From positions 1 to 49,403 of the forward strand of contig JAKCBW010000005.1 of NCBI GenBank assembly GCA_021842145.1: 49,403 nucleotides of DNA. The letters are read 5' to 3'. Positions 7,592-15,931 of the stretch are shown piece after piece. Positions within the stretch are counted from its first letter, which is position 1; each line of letters begins with the position of its first letter. The notes below the pieces were generated by a model. That model saw nothing but the letters and a program-made list of their open reading frames with translations, did no database searches and was not told where the DNA came from. Origin of the DNA: Actinomycetes bacterium (GTDB lineage Bacteria; Actinomycetota; Acidimicrobiia; Acidimicrobiales; Acidimicrobiaceae). Both the position numbers and the translations under genes were made by a program.

Positions 7592-8047
7592 CTAGTTGTA
7601 GTAGCGAAATACTATTTGAGTAGCGAGAGAAGGCTTGGTCGATCCTTCGGTTTCGATGGTGATGTCCACTAGGGCTTGAGCTCCACCCTGGATCTCTTCG
7701 ACTTCCGCCAAGGTGGCGCCGAGACGAACCTTTGATCCAGATGGGACGGGGGAGGGGAACCGAAGCTTATTAGCTCCGTAGTTAATGGCCATGGATACCC
7801 CGCTAACGGAAAGTACCTGCTCCAACAGCATAGGAATGAGACTCATAGTCAAATATCCGTGTGCTATCGTCGTGCCAAAGGGACCCGAAGCCGCCCTCTC
7901 TGGGTCTACATGTATCCATTGGTGGTCGCCGGTAGCATCGGCAAATAGATTGATCTGTTCTTGAGTAATTTGGTGCCAATCGGAGTACCCAATATGCTCA
8001 CCGATTTTTGCCTTTAGCCCGGCAATTCCGTCAATTTGTTGTGCCAT
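7592..8047 (-). CDS. MaoC-like (R)-specific enoyl-CoA hydratase
   Basis: The 151-residue protein is a single hot-dog domain with the hydratase 2 motif ATGDHQWIHVDPERA at 38-52, where D41 and H46 form the catalytic pair, followed by GTTIAHGYLTMSL at 58-70. Such proteins hydrate trans-2-enoyl-CoA to (R)-3-hydroxyacyl-CoA in lipid or polyhydroxyalkanoate metabolism. There is no PHA synthase or acyl-CoA dehydrogenase beside it, so the substrate is unclear. The start ATG at 8045-8047 is at the natural family N-terminus. Confidence 0.9.
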   Translation of the reverse strand: MAQQIDGIAGLKAKIGEHIGYSDWHQITQEQINLFADATGDHQWIHVDPERAASGPFGTTIAHGYLTMSLIPMLLEQVLSVSGVSMAINYGANKLRFPSPVPSGSKVRLGATLAEVEEIQGGAQALVDITIETEGSTKPSLATQIVFRYYN

Positions 8048-8094
8048 AGTAAAAGTTCTACCAGCAATACACTAACTAGTGGTCGCGTCAAAGG

Positions 8095-8460
8095 TTATTG
8101 GAACCATATTTTTTGATATTCTCTACTCGAGGGTGCGAGTAGCGCTACCGCTAAGGCGACTTCAAAGAACAGATTGAATATTCCGACCGCAGCGAGCACC
8201 GAAAACCCGTATTGTATGGTGTAGTAGACCAGATAGGCCAGGGGAAGTATCGCCGCAGTTACGCCTGTGTAATACCCCCACTTCCGATCGTTCGCAATCC
8301 CCATTCCACCGGCGACGCACAGAGCTGTCAGAACCAGAAGCAGGAGATCAAAGCCTCCCAATAGGCCATTCAACAGATCGAACGCGGCTGTGACGTATAA
8401 CAGCATGACACCATATTGCAGGGCCTGGGGCTGAGACTTATTAAGCCATTTACGATTCAC
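8095..8460 (-). CDS. Small four-helix membrane protein of unknown function
   Basis: The 121-residue protein has four hydrophobic stretches (roughly residues 13-32, 36-56, 62-84 and 88-110) joined by short loops, and no cysteine or charged motif that suggests a ligand. I do not recognise the family. It lies between the MaoC-like hydratase and rlmN, all on the minus strand, with a 47-nt gap to the former and 137 nt to the latter. Membership in an operon with either is possible but not shown. Confidence 0.7.
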   Translation of the reverse strand: MNRKWLNKSQPQALQYGVMLLYVTAAFDLLNGLLGGFDLLLLVLTALCVAGGMGIANDRKWGYYTGVTAAILPLAYLVYYTIQYGFSVLAAVGIFNLFFEVALAVALLAPSSREYQKIWFQ

Positions 8461-8597
8461 TAAAACAGAACTCCTTCAGATACTTTTTGCAAGTTCCGGG
8501 CTTGATCATATTGCTTGACCTGGTGGGAACTAGTGCTTTGTCGGTCAACGCCGAGCTTATTAACCCACCGTTAACCACCCAATCCTTGAACACAAGC

Positions 8598-9704
8598 CTA
8601 TTCTGACGAAGCTATCTCAGAAAATGCTGTGACGTTGGTCGAAAGTCGCCTGGCCTTTCCGACGGAATGGTTCCTATTAGCTAACTGACCGCAGGCGGCG
8701 GCGATCTCGGCACCCCGAGTGTTTCGGACCGTTACATTGCAGCCTAGGCCCTCCAGAAGGGATGCGAATTCATGGACCCTTGCAAGGCTGCTCCCGGTCG
8801 TCGGCCAACCCGGCGTCGAATTAAGCGGGATGAGATTAATATGGGCCCCCACATCCGAGGCCAACTCCGCAAGCTCTTTGGCGTCCTTATCCGAATCATT
8901 TATCCCATCCATCATCGCCCATTCAAAACTCACGCGACGATTGGTGGCATTTCTGTATTCGTTGATCGCCCCCATTAGAGCCGAAATCGGATAAGTCTTA
9001 TTGATCGGGAGCAGGCTCGAACGTAAAGCATCATTTGCGGCGTGCAGTGACACCGCTAGGTTGACTTGGATAGGTACCGCCGCGAGACGACGAATTCCGG
9101 GGACGATGCCTACCGTCGACACGGTGAAGCTTCTTGCTCCGATTGCAAATTCCTGATTCATTACCTCTATCGCCTTTATCAGTGAGCCAAAATTTGCGAG
9201 TGGTTCACCCATGCCCATAAAAACAACATTGGAAACCCTTTGATTCGCCCCTAATGCCCTGAGGCGCCTAGAAGCGATGAAGACCTGTTCTACGATCTCG
9301 CCAGAAGTCAATTGCCTAAAAAAGCCAGCTTGACCTGTAGCACAAAATCCACACCCCATAGCACATCCCGCCTGGGTAGACACACACACGGTGTCTCTAC
9401 GCTTGTAGCGCATCAGCACGGTCTCTATCTGGTTCGAACCTTGCAACTCCAAGAGCCACTTTATGGTCGTCATGTTGTCAGATTTGAGTTCCGAAACTAC
9501 CTTTAACGCTTCGGGCAATATTTCTGAAAGCCGGTCCCGGAGGGACTTTGGTAACGAAGTCAGTTCACTAGGTAATGTAAAGCCTCGGTAGAGTCCTTCC
9601 CAGACCTGTTTGATCCTATAATCGGGCTGGTCTGCTAGTAGTTTTGACCACTGGTCGTATTCAATGTCAAAGATAGACTTATATGAGGGTAGGGTATTAT
9701 CCAT
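8598..9704 (-). CDS. rlmN: RlmN, dual-specificity rRNA/tRNA adenine C2 methyltransferase
   Basis: RlmN is a radical SAM enzyme that methylates C2 of A2503 in 23S rRNA and of A37 in some tRNAs. The 368-residue protein has the [4Fe-4S] motif C114, C118, C121 (GCAMGCGFC), the conserved C107 before it, GMGEP at 164-168, the segment INLIPLNSTPG at 289-299, and the methyl-carrying C338 in AAACGQL. Length and residues are all normal. The start is the ATG at 9702-9704, needed to keep the family N-terminal fold (around residues 10-41). Its start codon shares a CATG with the divergent transporter gene. Confidence 0.97.
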   Translation of the reverse strand: MDNTLPSYKSIFDIEYDQWSKLLADQPDYRIKQVWEGLYRGFTLPSELTSLPKSLRDRLSEILPEALKVVSELKSDNMTTIKWLLELQGSNQIETVLMRYKRRDTVCVSTQAGCAMGCGFCATGQAGFFRQLTSGEIVEQVFIASRRLRALGANQRVSNVVFMGMGEPLANFGSLIKAIEVMNQEFAIGARSFTVSTVGIVPGIRRLAAVPIQVNLAVSLHAANDALRSSLLPINKTYPISALMGAINEYRNATNRRVSFEWAMMDGINDSDKDAKELAELASDVGAHINLIPLNSTPGWPTTGSSLARVHEFASLLEGLGCNVTVRNTRGAEIAAACGQLANRNHSVGKARRLSTNVTAFSEIASSE

Positions 9705-10494
9705 GAGCGCTGCTCGTTTCGGGGTAACTGGTTTTTTAAATCGTAATACGGATCAGCCCACTACCAAAGCAGCTGGCAACGATACCAGTGGCGCTGAGGT
9801 CATGGGCCACGGTGAGCATAGAGACATTACTGGCGGTGCCGCAAGGGCTGCGGTGTTCGGTGTTTCTGACGGCCTAGTGACCAATGTATCTCTGATACTT
9901 GGAGTTGCTGGCGCACACCCGAGTGGGGGGTTCGTCAGGCTGGCTGGCCTAGCGGGTCTTGTCGCTGGTTCTTTTTCGATGGCTCTCGGTGAATACGTAT
10001 CGATGCGAGCCCAGAGGGAACTTTTCGAACGCGAGATAACCATCGAGGCAGAAGAGATAGCCAACCGCCCTGAATCTGAAACGAGGGAGTTGTCCCGACT
10101 CTACGAGAGCCGAGGAGTCCCCAGGGATCTAGCCGATCAGATTTCGAAGATCCTCATGTCTGACCCGAAGGTCGCACTCTCAATTCACTCAATGGAGGAA
10201 CTGGGTGTCCACCCAGATTCGATAGGGTCACCGATCCAAGCCGCAGTCTCTTCGTTCTTGGCTTTTGCTCTCGGAGCCATCATACCCCTGTTTGCCTGGT
10301 TCTTTCTGGCGGGTTCGACCGCCGTGTGGATCTCAATAGGCGTTTCATTTGTCGCTTCGTTACTGGTTGGAGGGGCATTGGCAGTTTTCACGGGCCGCTC
10401 GATTTTCAAGAGCGCTGCCAGGCAGGTGCTCTTGTCCTCCTTGGCAGCTGGAGTGACATATCTTGTCGGAACGCTAGTTGGTCACACGGCGTAG
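9703..10494 (+). CDS. VIT1/CCC1-family iron/manganese transporter
   Basis: The family moves ferrous iron or manganese across membranes. The protein (263 residues from this start) has the first-helix signature GGAARAAVFGVSDGLVTNVSLILGVAG, a second block SFSMALGEYVSMRAQRELFEREI leading into a cytoplasmic acidic/helical segment, and three C-terminal hydrophobic helices. A soluble MTP-like loop of about 75 residues separates the helix groups. AGGG at 9691-9694, 8 nt upstream, supports ATG 9703; an in-frame ATG at 9664 would lie inside rlmN. Iron handling would suit an organism with many iron-sulfur proteins, but the metal is not proven by sequence. Confidence 0.9.
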   Translation: MSAARFGVTGFLNRNTDQPTTKAAGNDTSGAEVMGHGEHRDITGGAARAAVFGVSDGLVTNVSLILGVAGAHPSGGFVRLAGLAGLVAGSFSMALGEYVSMRAQRELFEREITIEAEEIANRPESETRELSRLYESRGVPRDLADQISKILMSDPKVALSIHSMEELGVHPDSIGSPIQAAVSSFLAFALGAIIPLFAWFFLAGSTAVWISIGVSFVASLLVGGALAVFTGRSIFKSAARQVLLSSLAAGVTYLVGTLVGHTA

Positions 10495-10531
10495 GTGTTT
10501 TGGCGGGTTGACCATATACGCTTATAATTGA

Positions 10532-10547
10532 ATACTCTATAGGGTAT
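10532..10547. promoter_or_regulatory. 16-bp near-perfect palindrome upstream of the DsbA-like gene
   Basis: ATACTCTATAGGGTAT is self-complementary in 7 of 8 pairs, with the remaining pair a T-G wobble. It lies 78 bp before the GTG start at 10625 in an AT-rich spacer that also has TATAAT near 10523. It reads like an operator of a small dimeric repressor; the regulator is unknown. Confidence 0.4.
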
Positions 10548-10624
10548 ATGTTGGCAGTTCAAGTCTTTGTTAGGTTATCGACGATGAGCTGAAGCACTGC
10601 ACATGAATACGGAGGCAATTATAA

Positions 10625-11269
10625 GTGTCAGGTTCGACAATTTCTCAAAGCGACACCAACGGGTCCGTTGAAGCGGTCACGTTTTATTTTGATCCAGCCT
10701 GCATCTGGACCTGGGTGACTTCTCGATGGCTAAATAACCTGGCAGAGCAGGGAGTAGTTAAGGTTAGCTGGAAACCATTCAGCCTTACAAGGTTGAATAG
10801 GGGCAAGGAGCTACCGGCTGAGAATCGCGCAAAGTTAGCTGCTTCGACCAAGGCGCTCAGGGTGATCGCTGCCCTGGACTTGGCGGGTGAGACCGACAAG
10901 ATAGCGAGCTTTTACACCAGGTTAGGAGAGGCTTGGTTCGTGAAGAAGTCGGACGATCTCGAGTTAGCCCTTAGGGGTATATTGAAAGAGCCAGATCTTG
11001 AGGCTTTCGCTAAGTTCGCCGACGATGCGAGCCTGGATGAAGAGGTCGAGCGGCACCACGATGCCGCATTCTCGCTCGCTGGTCCGGACGTCGGATCTCC
11101 GGTATTGAGATTTGCTTCAGGAGGATCGGCATTCTATGGTCCGATCATCCAGCGAATTCCCTCCAATGAGGATGGTATCAGGCTGCTCGAAGCAGTGCGG
11201 ACTTTGGCCCAGCTAGAAGCGGTGTACGAACTAAAAAGGGGGCGTAGTGGAACGCCCGAAGTGTCGTAG
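10625..11269 (+). CDS. DsbA-like protein, mycothiol-dependent oxidoreductase type
   Basis: The 214-residue protein has the thioredoxin-fold start of the DsbA-like group that includes the mycobacterial mycothiol-dependent nitroreductase Rv2466c: FYFDPACIWTWVTSRWL, residues 20-36. The active site is CIWT, so only the first cysteine (C26) is present; the second position of the CxxC is T29. Family members of this shape use one thiol or pair with mycothiol. The gene opens with GTG, with GGAGG at 10611-10615. The next gene but convergent is mycothiol synthase, which strengthens the mycothiol link. The substrate is unknown. Confidence 0.8.
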   Translation: MSGSTISQSDTNGSVEAVTFYFDPACIWTWVTSRWLNNLAEQGVVKVSWKPFSLTRLNRGKELPAENRAKLAASTKALRVIAALDLAGETDKIASFYTRLGEAWFVKKSDDLELALRGILKEPDLEAFAKFADDASLDEEVERHHDAAFSLAGPDVGSPVLRFASGGSAFYGPIIQRIPSNEDGIRLLEAVRTLAQLEAVYELKRGRSGTPEVS

Positions 11270-11432
11270 TCGCCTTCGCATACGCGAAGAACTCGTCGGC
11301 GAAGCACGATTAAGTGGCCCTTAGTCTTGCGATAAGCCTCTGATATTCCAACAAGGTCGTTGCTTTGCTCAATTTCCCTAGGCGATCCTCCGGATAAATC
11401 AAAAAACGGGTAGATTCGCCGGGTTTCTGCAA

Positions 11433-12407
11433 CTATGCGTTGCAGCTATGCTCGCTCGACGGGACATCAGCGGTGTATGCCCGATCTAAATGGTCTATTT
11501 TGAAACCTAATTCCTCGTAGAGCTTCAAGGCGGGAAGATTTCCTGAGTCAACATAAAGCATGGCTTGGGTTAAGCCCGCCTTGGAGAGCTGACAAAGGGC
11601 ATAAATGCACATCTGGCGACCGATTCCCCTTCCAGCGAATGCTGGGTCGGTAGCTATAACATAAATTTCACCTAGTCGCGGCTCGTGATCAGAATGAATT
11701 TTTGTCCAGCAAAAAGCTGCGAGCTTTCCATCGATGTGGTGAAGGTAGAACCCTGAAGGGTCAAACCAAGTCTCCGCTTCGCGTTCTACAATCGTGTCGA
11801 GATGCCAATCTCCCTGCTCTGGATGCCAGGCAAAGGCCCGGTTATTAACGGCTAGCCATTCATCTTCGTCCTTACCGACGATGAAGCTTCTTGTGCTAAA
11901 GTTCGCTTCGGGCTTAAATTCGGTTGGCAGGGGGAGTCTCATCTGCAGTAAGTCCCTCCCTCTGGTCAGACCTGCCGATTCGGCGAGGGAGTCAAAGTAT
12001 GCCGTAGGTTTGGCAATCCATAGGTGCAGATGCCCTCCGCCTTGTTTTGAAATTTCCCCTATCCCGGCAGTGAGTAACCTCTGACCCACGTCGGATTTAT
12101 CATTTCGAAACTGAGGGTGAATGAGCAATTCGAGCGCCCAGGATTGGGTACCTTTCGATATCTGAAGGTAGCCGACCAACCGCGACATTCCGTGGATGTG
12201 GGCGGTAAGTCCTAGGACGCCTTTTCTTCCTCCTTGGACAAGATCGAGCCAGGTGTGGTCTTCTAGGGCCTTGTGAAGGTCCGTTGATTCGATCTCCTTG
12301 GCAAGTCGAAGGATCGATGATATGTCACGCTCGCCTACGCGCCTCTTGATCTCGATTCCATCCATGACCAACAAATTAGTATGTGTACAAAATAATTTGG
12401 AGGTCAT
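11433..12407 (-). CDS. mshD: Mycothiol synthase (MshD)
   Basis: MshD acetylates Cys-GlcN-Ins with acetyl-CoA, the last step of mycothiol synthesis. The protein has two GNAT domains. The C-terminal one carries the family signature NNRAFAWHPEQGDW, WFDPSGFYLH, an acetyl-CoA loop DPAFAGRGIGRQM and MLYVDSGNLPALKLYEELGF. The N-terminal domain has a degenerate acetyl-CoA loop, as in known MshD. The length (324 residues) is usual. The start is uncertain: ATG 12407 has GGAG only 2 nt away, and ATG 12365 fits the family N-terminus but lacks a ribosome site. The ribosome site and start fall in a small inverted repeat (12397-12402 with 12410-12415). Confidence 0.9.
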   Translation of the reverse strand: MTSKLFCTHTNLLVMDGIEIKRRVGERDISSILRLAKEIESTDLHKALEDHTWLDLVQGGRKGVLGLTAHIHGMSRLVGYLQISKGTQSWALELLIHPQFRNDKSDVGQRLLTAGIGEISKQGGGHLHLWIAKPTAYFDSLAESAGLTRGRDLLQMRLPLPTEFKPEANFSTRSFIVGKDEDEWLAVNNRAFAWHPEQGDWHLDTIVEREAETWFDPSGFYLHHIDGKLAAFCWTKIHSDHEPRLGEIYVIATDPAFAGRGIGRQMCIYALCQLSKAGLTQAMLYVDSGNLPALKLYEELGFKIDHLDRAYTADVPSSEHSCNA

Positions 12408-12491
12408 AGCTCCAACTTGTGGAGGTGCTAGGTAGTAAACTCCAGCTGGATCCGTATGGGATTGATTACAAATTGTTTGCTGGGGAGCACT

Positions 12492-12974
12492 GTGAATCCG
12501 ATTGTTCGGGTGGCTACGAAAGACGATTCGCTTGAGATAGTTCGACTAAGAAGGCTGATGTTCGAAGAAATGGCCCTGGGTCGGTCCCGCTCGGGGATTT
12601 GGGAAGAGGAGTGCGTCGCCTTTTTTGACCGAACGATCACCGATGGCAGCGTAATTGCGATTGTGGCTGAAGATAGAGAGTCAAAAGGCGAAGGCCTGCT
12701 TAGCACGACTGCGGCGATTATTTGTCCTCGCATTCCTGCCCCTGGTATAGCTTTCGCGAACGAAGCTCGACTGACTTCGATATTTACCGTTCCAAGGTTT
12801 CGTCGGGCTGGTCTAGCCAAGATATCGATGTTGTTGATGATGGATGTCTTAAAGTCAAAAGGGGTTGGCAGGGCGGACCTTGTTGCTTCCCCTGAAGCCG
12901 TCGAACTGTACCGGAATCTCGGTTTTAGAGAACCGTTAAATCGTGCACTCGTGTGGCAAGTTGTCGAGGGATAA
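12492..12974 (+). CDS. GNAT-family N-acetyltransferase
   Basis: The protein of about 160 residues is one GNAT domain: the strand IVRVATKDDSLEIVRLRRLMF at the N-terminus, the acetyl-CoA loop IFTVPRFRRAGLAKISM in the middle and ASPEAVELYRNLGF near the end. I chose GTG 12492, four nt after GGGGAG, because it starts right at the first GNAT strand. ATG 12456 in the same frame would add 12 residues without a ribosome site. The substrate cannot be told. It is divergent from mshD. Confidence 0.8.
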   Translation: MNPIVRVATKDDSLEIVRLRRLMFEEMALGRSRSGIWEEECVAFFDRTITDGSVIAIVAEDRESKGEGLLSTTAAIICPRIPAPGIAFANEARLTSIFTVPRFRRAGLAKISMLLMMDVLKSKGVGRADLVASPEAVELYRNLGFREPLNRALVWQVVEG

Positions 12975-13099
12975 ATCCGAGGGACAAAAGTGTCGTTTTG
13001 AGACCAGTCGTTTTGTGCCCAGGTTTAGTGGGATAGCTCGCTTGGGCTCAACTCCAAGTTAGTGCCTTGACTACGACCAAGGGGGCCTAACATTTCCTA

Positions 13100-13735
13100 A
13101 TGAAGGAGATAAAAAAAGAGCTGGTTCAAAGGTTGTCCACTCTCTACCCGGGTGATGCTGCTTCGCTTTGTGAACTTCGCTTCGAAGGACCTTTCCAACT
13201 TGCTGTAGCTACGATCCTCTCGGCGCAGTGCACCGACAAGGTTGTCAATTCGGTGACCAAGTCGCTATTTGGGCTTTTCCCTGACGCAAAGTCATTGGCA
13301 GGAGCAGATCTGCATAGGGTCGAAGAACTCATCAGACCAACCGGTTTTTACAGGAATAAGGCACAGAATATTATTTCGTTCTCTCGTGAGCTGGTAGAGC
13401 GGTACGGCGGGGACGTCCCCGACACCATCGATCGGCTGGTTGAGCTAAGTGGAGTGGGTCGTAAAACGGCCAATGTGATCGTGACAGTTGGATATTCCAA
13501 GCCTGGAATTGCCGTCGATACCCATGTAATTAGGCTAAGTAGGCGGCTTGGACTTACCGAGTTCGCCGATCCAGAAAAGATTGAGATGGAACTGCTGGGG
13601 TGGTTGGATCCCGAGGAAGCCGCCGCTTTCGGCCTGCGACTGATACTGCACGGTAGGCGGGTATGCTCGGCCAAGAAGCCAAAATGCCAAGTGTGCCCGC
13701 TGGGAGATATTTGTCCAAGCTTTAGCGATCTGTGA
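13100..13735 (+). CDS. nth: Endonuclease III (base excision repair glycosylase/AP lyase)
   Basis: Nth removes oxidised pyrimidines and cuts the abasic site. The 211-residue protein has the helix-hairpin-helix LSGVGRKTANVIV with catalytic lysine K122, the catalytic aspartate D140 in VDTHV, and the C-terminal [4Fe-4S] loop with C189, C196, C199 and C205. Its length equals that of the Escherichia coli enzyme. It stands alone; a tandem duplication and a long gene-free stretch follow its stop. Confidence 0.97.
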   Translation: MKEIKKELVQRLSTLYPGDAASLCELRFEGPFQLAVATILSAQCTDKVVNSVTKSLFGLFPDAKSLAGADLHRVEELIRPTGFYRNKAQNIISFSRELVERYGGDVPDTIDRLVELSGVGRKTANVIVTVGYSKPGIAVDTHVIRLSRRLGLTEFADPEKIEMELLGWLDPEEAAAFGLRLILHGRRVCSAKKPKCQVCPLGDICPSFSDL

Positions 13736-13747
13736 TCAATTAACCAC

Positions 13748-13793
13748 ATCAAGTTAAACACGGATAAATTATCAAGTTAAACACGGATAAATT
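13748..13793. repeat. Perfect 23-bp tandem duplication
   Basis: A 23-bp unit beginning ATCAAGTTAAACACGG occurs at 13748-13770 and again, immediately adjacent and identical, at 13771-13793. It lies just downstream of the nth stop codon. It may be a slippage duplication, a two-site operator or an assembly artefact. Confidence 0.9.
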
Positions 13794-14303
13794 TGCGTAA
13801 CCTGTGGCGACGGGGCCGGTGTTCAAAGATCACAAGTGTTCTTCTTGGTTGCTGCCACGGACCGCAGGGAACATATATCAACCGTGCTGAGATAGCGCGT
13901 GGATTTCGACAGCAAGCACCGTTCCAATCTAAAGTTGCCCGCTTCGACCTTTTCAGTCTGTTTTCATGCGTCCGAAATATGCGGCTGAAGGAAGAGACCG
14001 GCATACAAGTCTTCCTCATGAAACGACCTCGGTGAGTAACTGGGGAAGAAAAGCGACTGCCGGAGCTATAACTTCCTACAACGCCGTGCACGTTGACTGG
14101 AACCGCTAAGCGTCGGCCTCTTGGTTGAAGCATAGACCTACGCAGATCGAAAACGTTGATGGGAAGGCACACCTTGTCACACGCGCTACCTTTCTACTGC
14201 TTTACCGAAGAGAGGTAGGCTCAACGAAGCTGGTACCTTTTCAGGCGAACCGATAAATTCCAATCAAATTAGAGCCAGTAGTTCCGCAGATCAGACGCCG
14301 TTT
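13794..14303. other. Gene-free stretch between nth and the small coiled-coil protein
   Basis: Open frames exist on both strands, but their translations are rich in Arg, Cys and Ser with no domain, no ribosome site and no conserved look. I looked for tRNA, tmRNA, RNase P and SRP RNA hallmarks and saw none. I cannot assign a role. Confidence 0.4.
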
Positions 14304-14495
14304 TTACTGTCGATTCTGAGCCTTTTCCAGTCGCCTCACCGCAGATAGGATCGACCTTTCGGCTTGGTAGAGCTCCGAGGCGATCGCTTCCTGCTTTTCG
14401 GTGTATTTCTGATCGGCTAGTGCGGCGATCCTTTTGGCTATCTCACCTAGGCTGAACTCTAGACTAGAGAGTTCGGCTTTTATTTCTTGTGCCAT
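14304..14495 (-). CDS. Small coiled-coil protein of unknown function
   Basis: The 63-residue protein is almost entirely helical with heptad spacing of Leu, Ile and Ala (residues about 5-60) and a high content of Glu, Lys and Gln. It has no membrane segment or metal motif. It is divergent from hisD, with its ATG at 14493-14495, and would share the promoter region of the histidine operon. I do not recognise the family, and function is unknown. Confidence 0.55.
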   Translation of the reverse strand: MAQEIKAELSSLEFSLGEIAKRIAALADQKYTEKQEAIASELYQAERSILSAVRRLEKAQNRQ

Positions 14496-14626
14496 CTATG
14501 TTCAATCTACCTAATCCGTGAGGTCTAACTGCGTGCAGCCAATGGGCGGTGTCTAGGGAGCATAGTTCTGAAAGTTGGGCGAGTCGATGTCGTTATTGGT
14601 CAGCAAGTGATATTTGGAGTGAAAAA

Positions 14627-15931
14627 TTGCTAAGAGTCATCGATCTGAGCGGGGCTGGACCGGATTATTCGGGCGTTATCCCTCGACCAAAAATTGTCGG
14701 TGATCTTCCGGTTTCAGCTGTTAGGGATATTATTCAGCAGGTTAGAGAGCACGGCGACCAAGCGCTCTTGGATCTAACAAAGAAGTTCGACTCGGTGAGT
14801 CTTTTGAATATAGAGGTTACGCGAGACGAGATTGACGATGCCTACTCGAAGATCGATCCACAGCTTAGAGATGCGCTAGAGGCGGCTGCCTTTGGGATCG
14901 AGGAGTACCATAAGTTAGAGTTAGAGGAGCCAAAACACTTTGACAACCGCGGCATAAAGGTCATCCATAAAGCTATTCCTATGTCTAGAGCTGGATGCTA
15001 TGTGCCGGGCGGGCTTGCCAGGTATCCATCTTCGGTCCTGATGACGGCAGTTCCAGCAAAGGTGGCCGGGGTCAAAGAGGTTTTCCTGGTAGTACCACCT
15101 ACGAAGTCTGGTGGAGTTGATCTAGGCACATTGGCGGCGGCGAAGATCGCTAGTGTTGACCGGGTCTTCAAGGTTGGGGGCGCTCAGGCGATTGCCGCCC
15201 TAGCCTACGGGACCGAGACTATACCCAAGGTTGACACCATCGTGGGCCCGGGGAACGTCTATGTGTCCGTAGCAAAGCGAGAAGTCGCTGGACAGGTAGC
15301 TATTCCTTCCTCGTTTGCTGGTCCGTCAGAAGTGGTAGTGGTCGCTGACTCATCGGTTCCCGCTAAGTGGGCGGCAATGGACGTGATCGTCCAGGCTGAG
15401 CACGGTCCAGATGGGCTAGCCTGGCTTGTGACTTGGGATCAAAAATACGCTTTGGAGGTATCCAAGGAGGTCGAGACAATACTCCAAAACTCCCCGAGGG
15501 CGACAGAAACCCTTAGGACCCTGAGGGACGGAGGTTACGTTGCCCTGGTACGGGATAGGGCGCAAGCTCTTGAAGTTGCCAACGAGATAGCGCCTGAACA
15601 CCTGGAGCTCCTTTACCAGCATGCCCAGGATGATCTCGATTTAGTACAAAATGCGGGGGCGGTTTTTTACGGCCCGTTATCACCCGCCAGCTTTGGTGAC
15701 TATGTCGCTGGCCCTTCTCATGTCCTTCCCACATTCGGTTCGGCGAGGTTTGCTTCGGCCCTGAAGGTCGGGGATTTTATGAAATACATACACTTCGTAG
15801 AGGTCTCTGAGAGGGGATTGGATCAGCTTGGCTGGGTCGTAGAACGCCTGGCGCGGGTCGAGGGACTCTATGCTCACGAACAGTCCGTAGCGATCAGGAG
15901 GGGTAAAGAAGCGGAGGAAGGCGGGTTATGA
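14627..15931 (+). CDS. hisD: Histidinol dehydrogenase
   Basis: HisD carries out the last two oxidation steps, from histidinol to histidine, with NAD and zinc. The catalytic and zinc-binding segments are present: VIVQAEHGPDG, EIAPEHLELL, GDYVAGPSHVLPT and YAHEQSV, together with VGPGNVYV and GPSEVVVVAD. I chose the TTG at 14627, 7 nt after GGAG (14616-14619), because the family begins with LRVIDL at this point and the length becomes the usual 434 residues. An upstream GTG at 14549 is open in frame but gives a non-homologous tail. hisC follows with an ATGA overlap. It opens the histidine operon. Confidence 0.95.
   Translation: MLRVIDLSGAGPDYSGVIPRPKIVGDLPVSAVRDIIQQVREHGDQALLDLTKKFDSVSLLNIEVTRDEIDDAYSKIDPQLRDALEAAAFGIEEYHKLELEEPKHFDNRGIKVIHKAIPMSRAGCYVPGGLARYPSSVLMTAVPAKVAGVKEVFLVVPPTKSGGVDLGTLAAAKIASVDRVFKVGGAQAIAALAYGTETIPKVDTIVGPGNVYVSVAKREVAGQVAIPSSFAGPSEVVVVADSSVPAKWAAMDVIVQAEHGPDGLAWLVTWDQKYALEVSKEVETILQNSPRATETLRTLRDGGYVALVRDRAQALEVANEIAPEHLELLYQHAQDDLDLVQNAGAVFYGPLSPASFGDYVAGPSHVLPTFGSARFASALKVGDFMKYIHFVEVSERGLDQLGWVVERLARVEGLYAHEQSVAIRRGKEAEEGGL

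Noticed and set aside
11401-11445. Terminator after mshD
   Set aside because: A 7-bp stem (11427-11433 with 11439-11445) spans the stop codon, but the T6 run lies about 20 nt further on, so the two do not form one intrinsic terminator.
13777-14172. Minus-strand frame of 131 codons in the gene-free stretch
   Set aside because: Its translation is rich in Arg, Cys and Ser with no fold or motif, and part of it crosses the tandem repeat.
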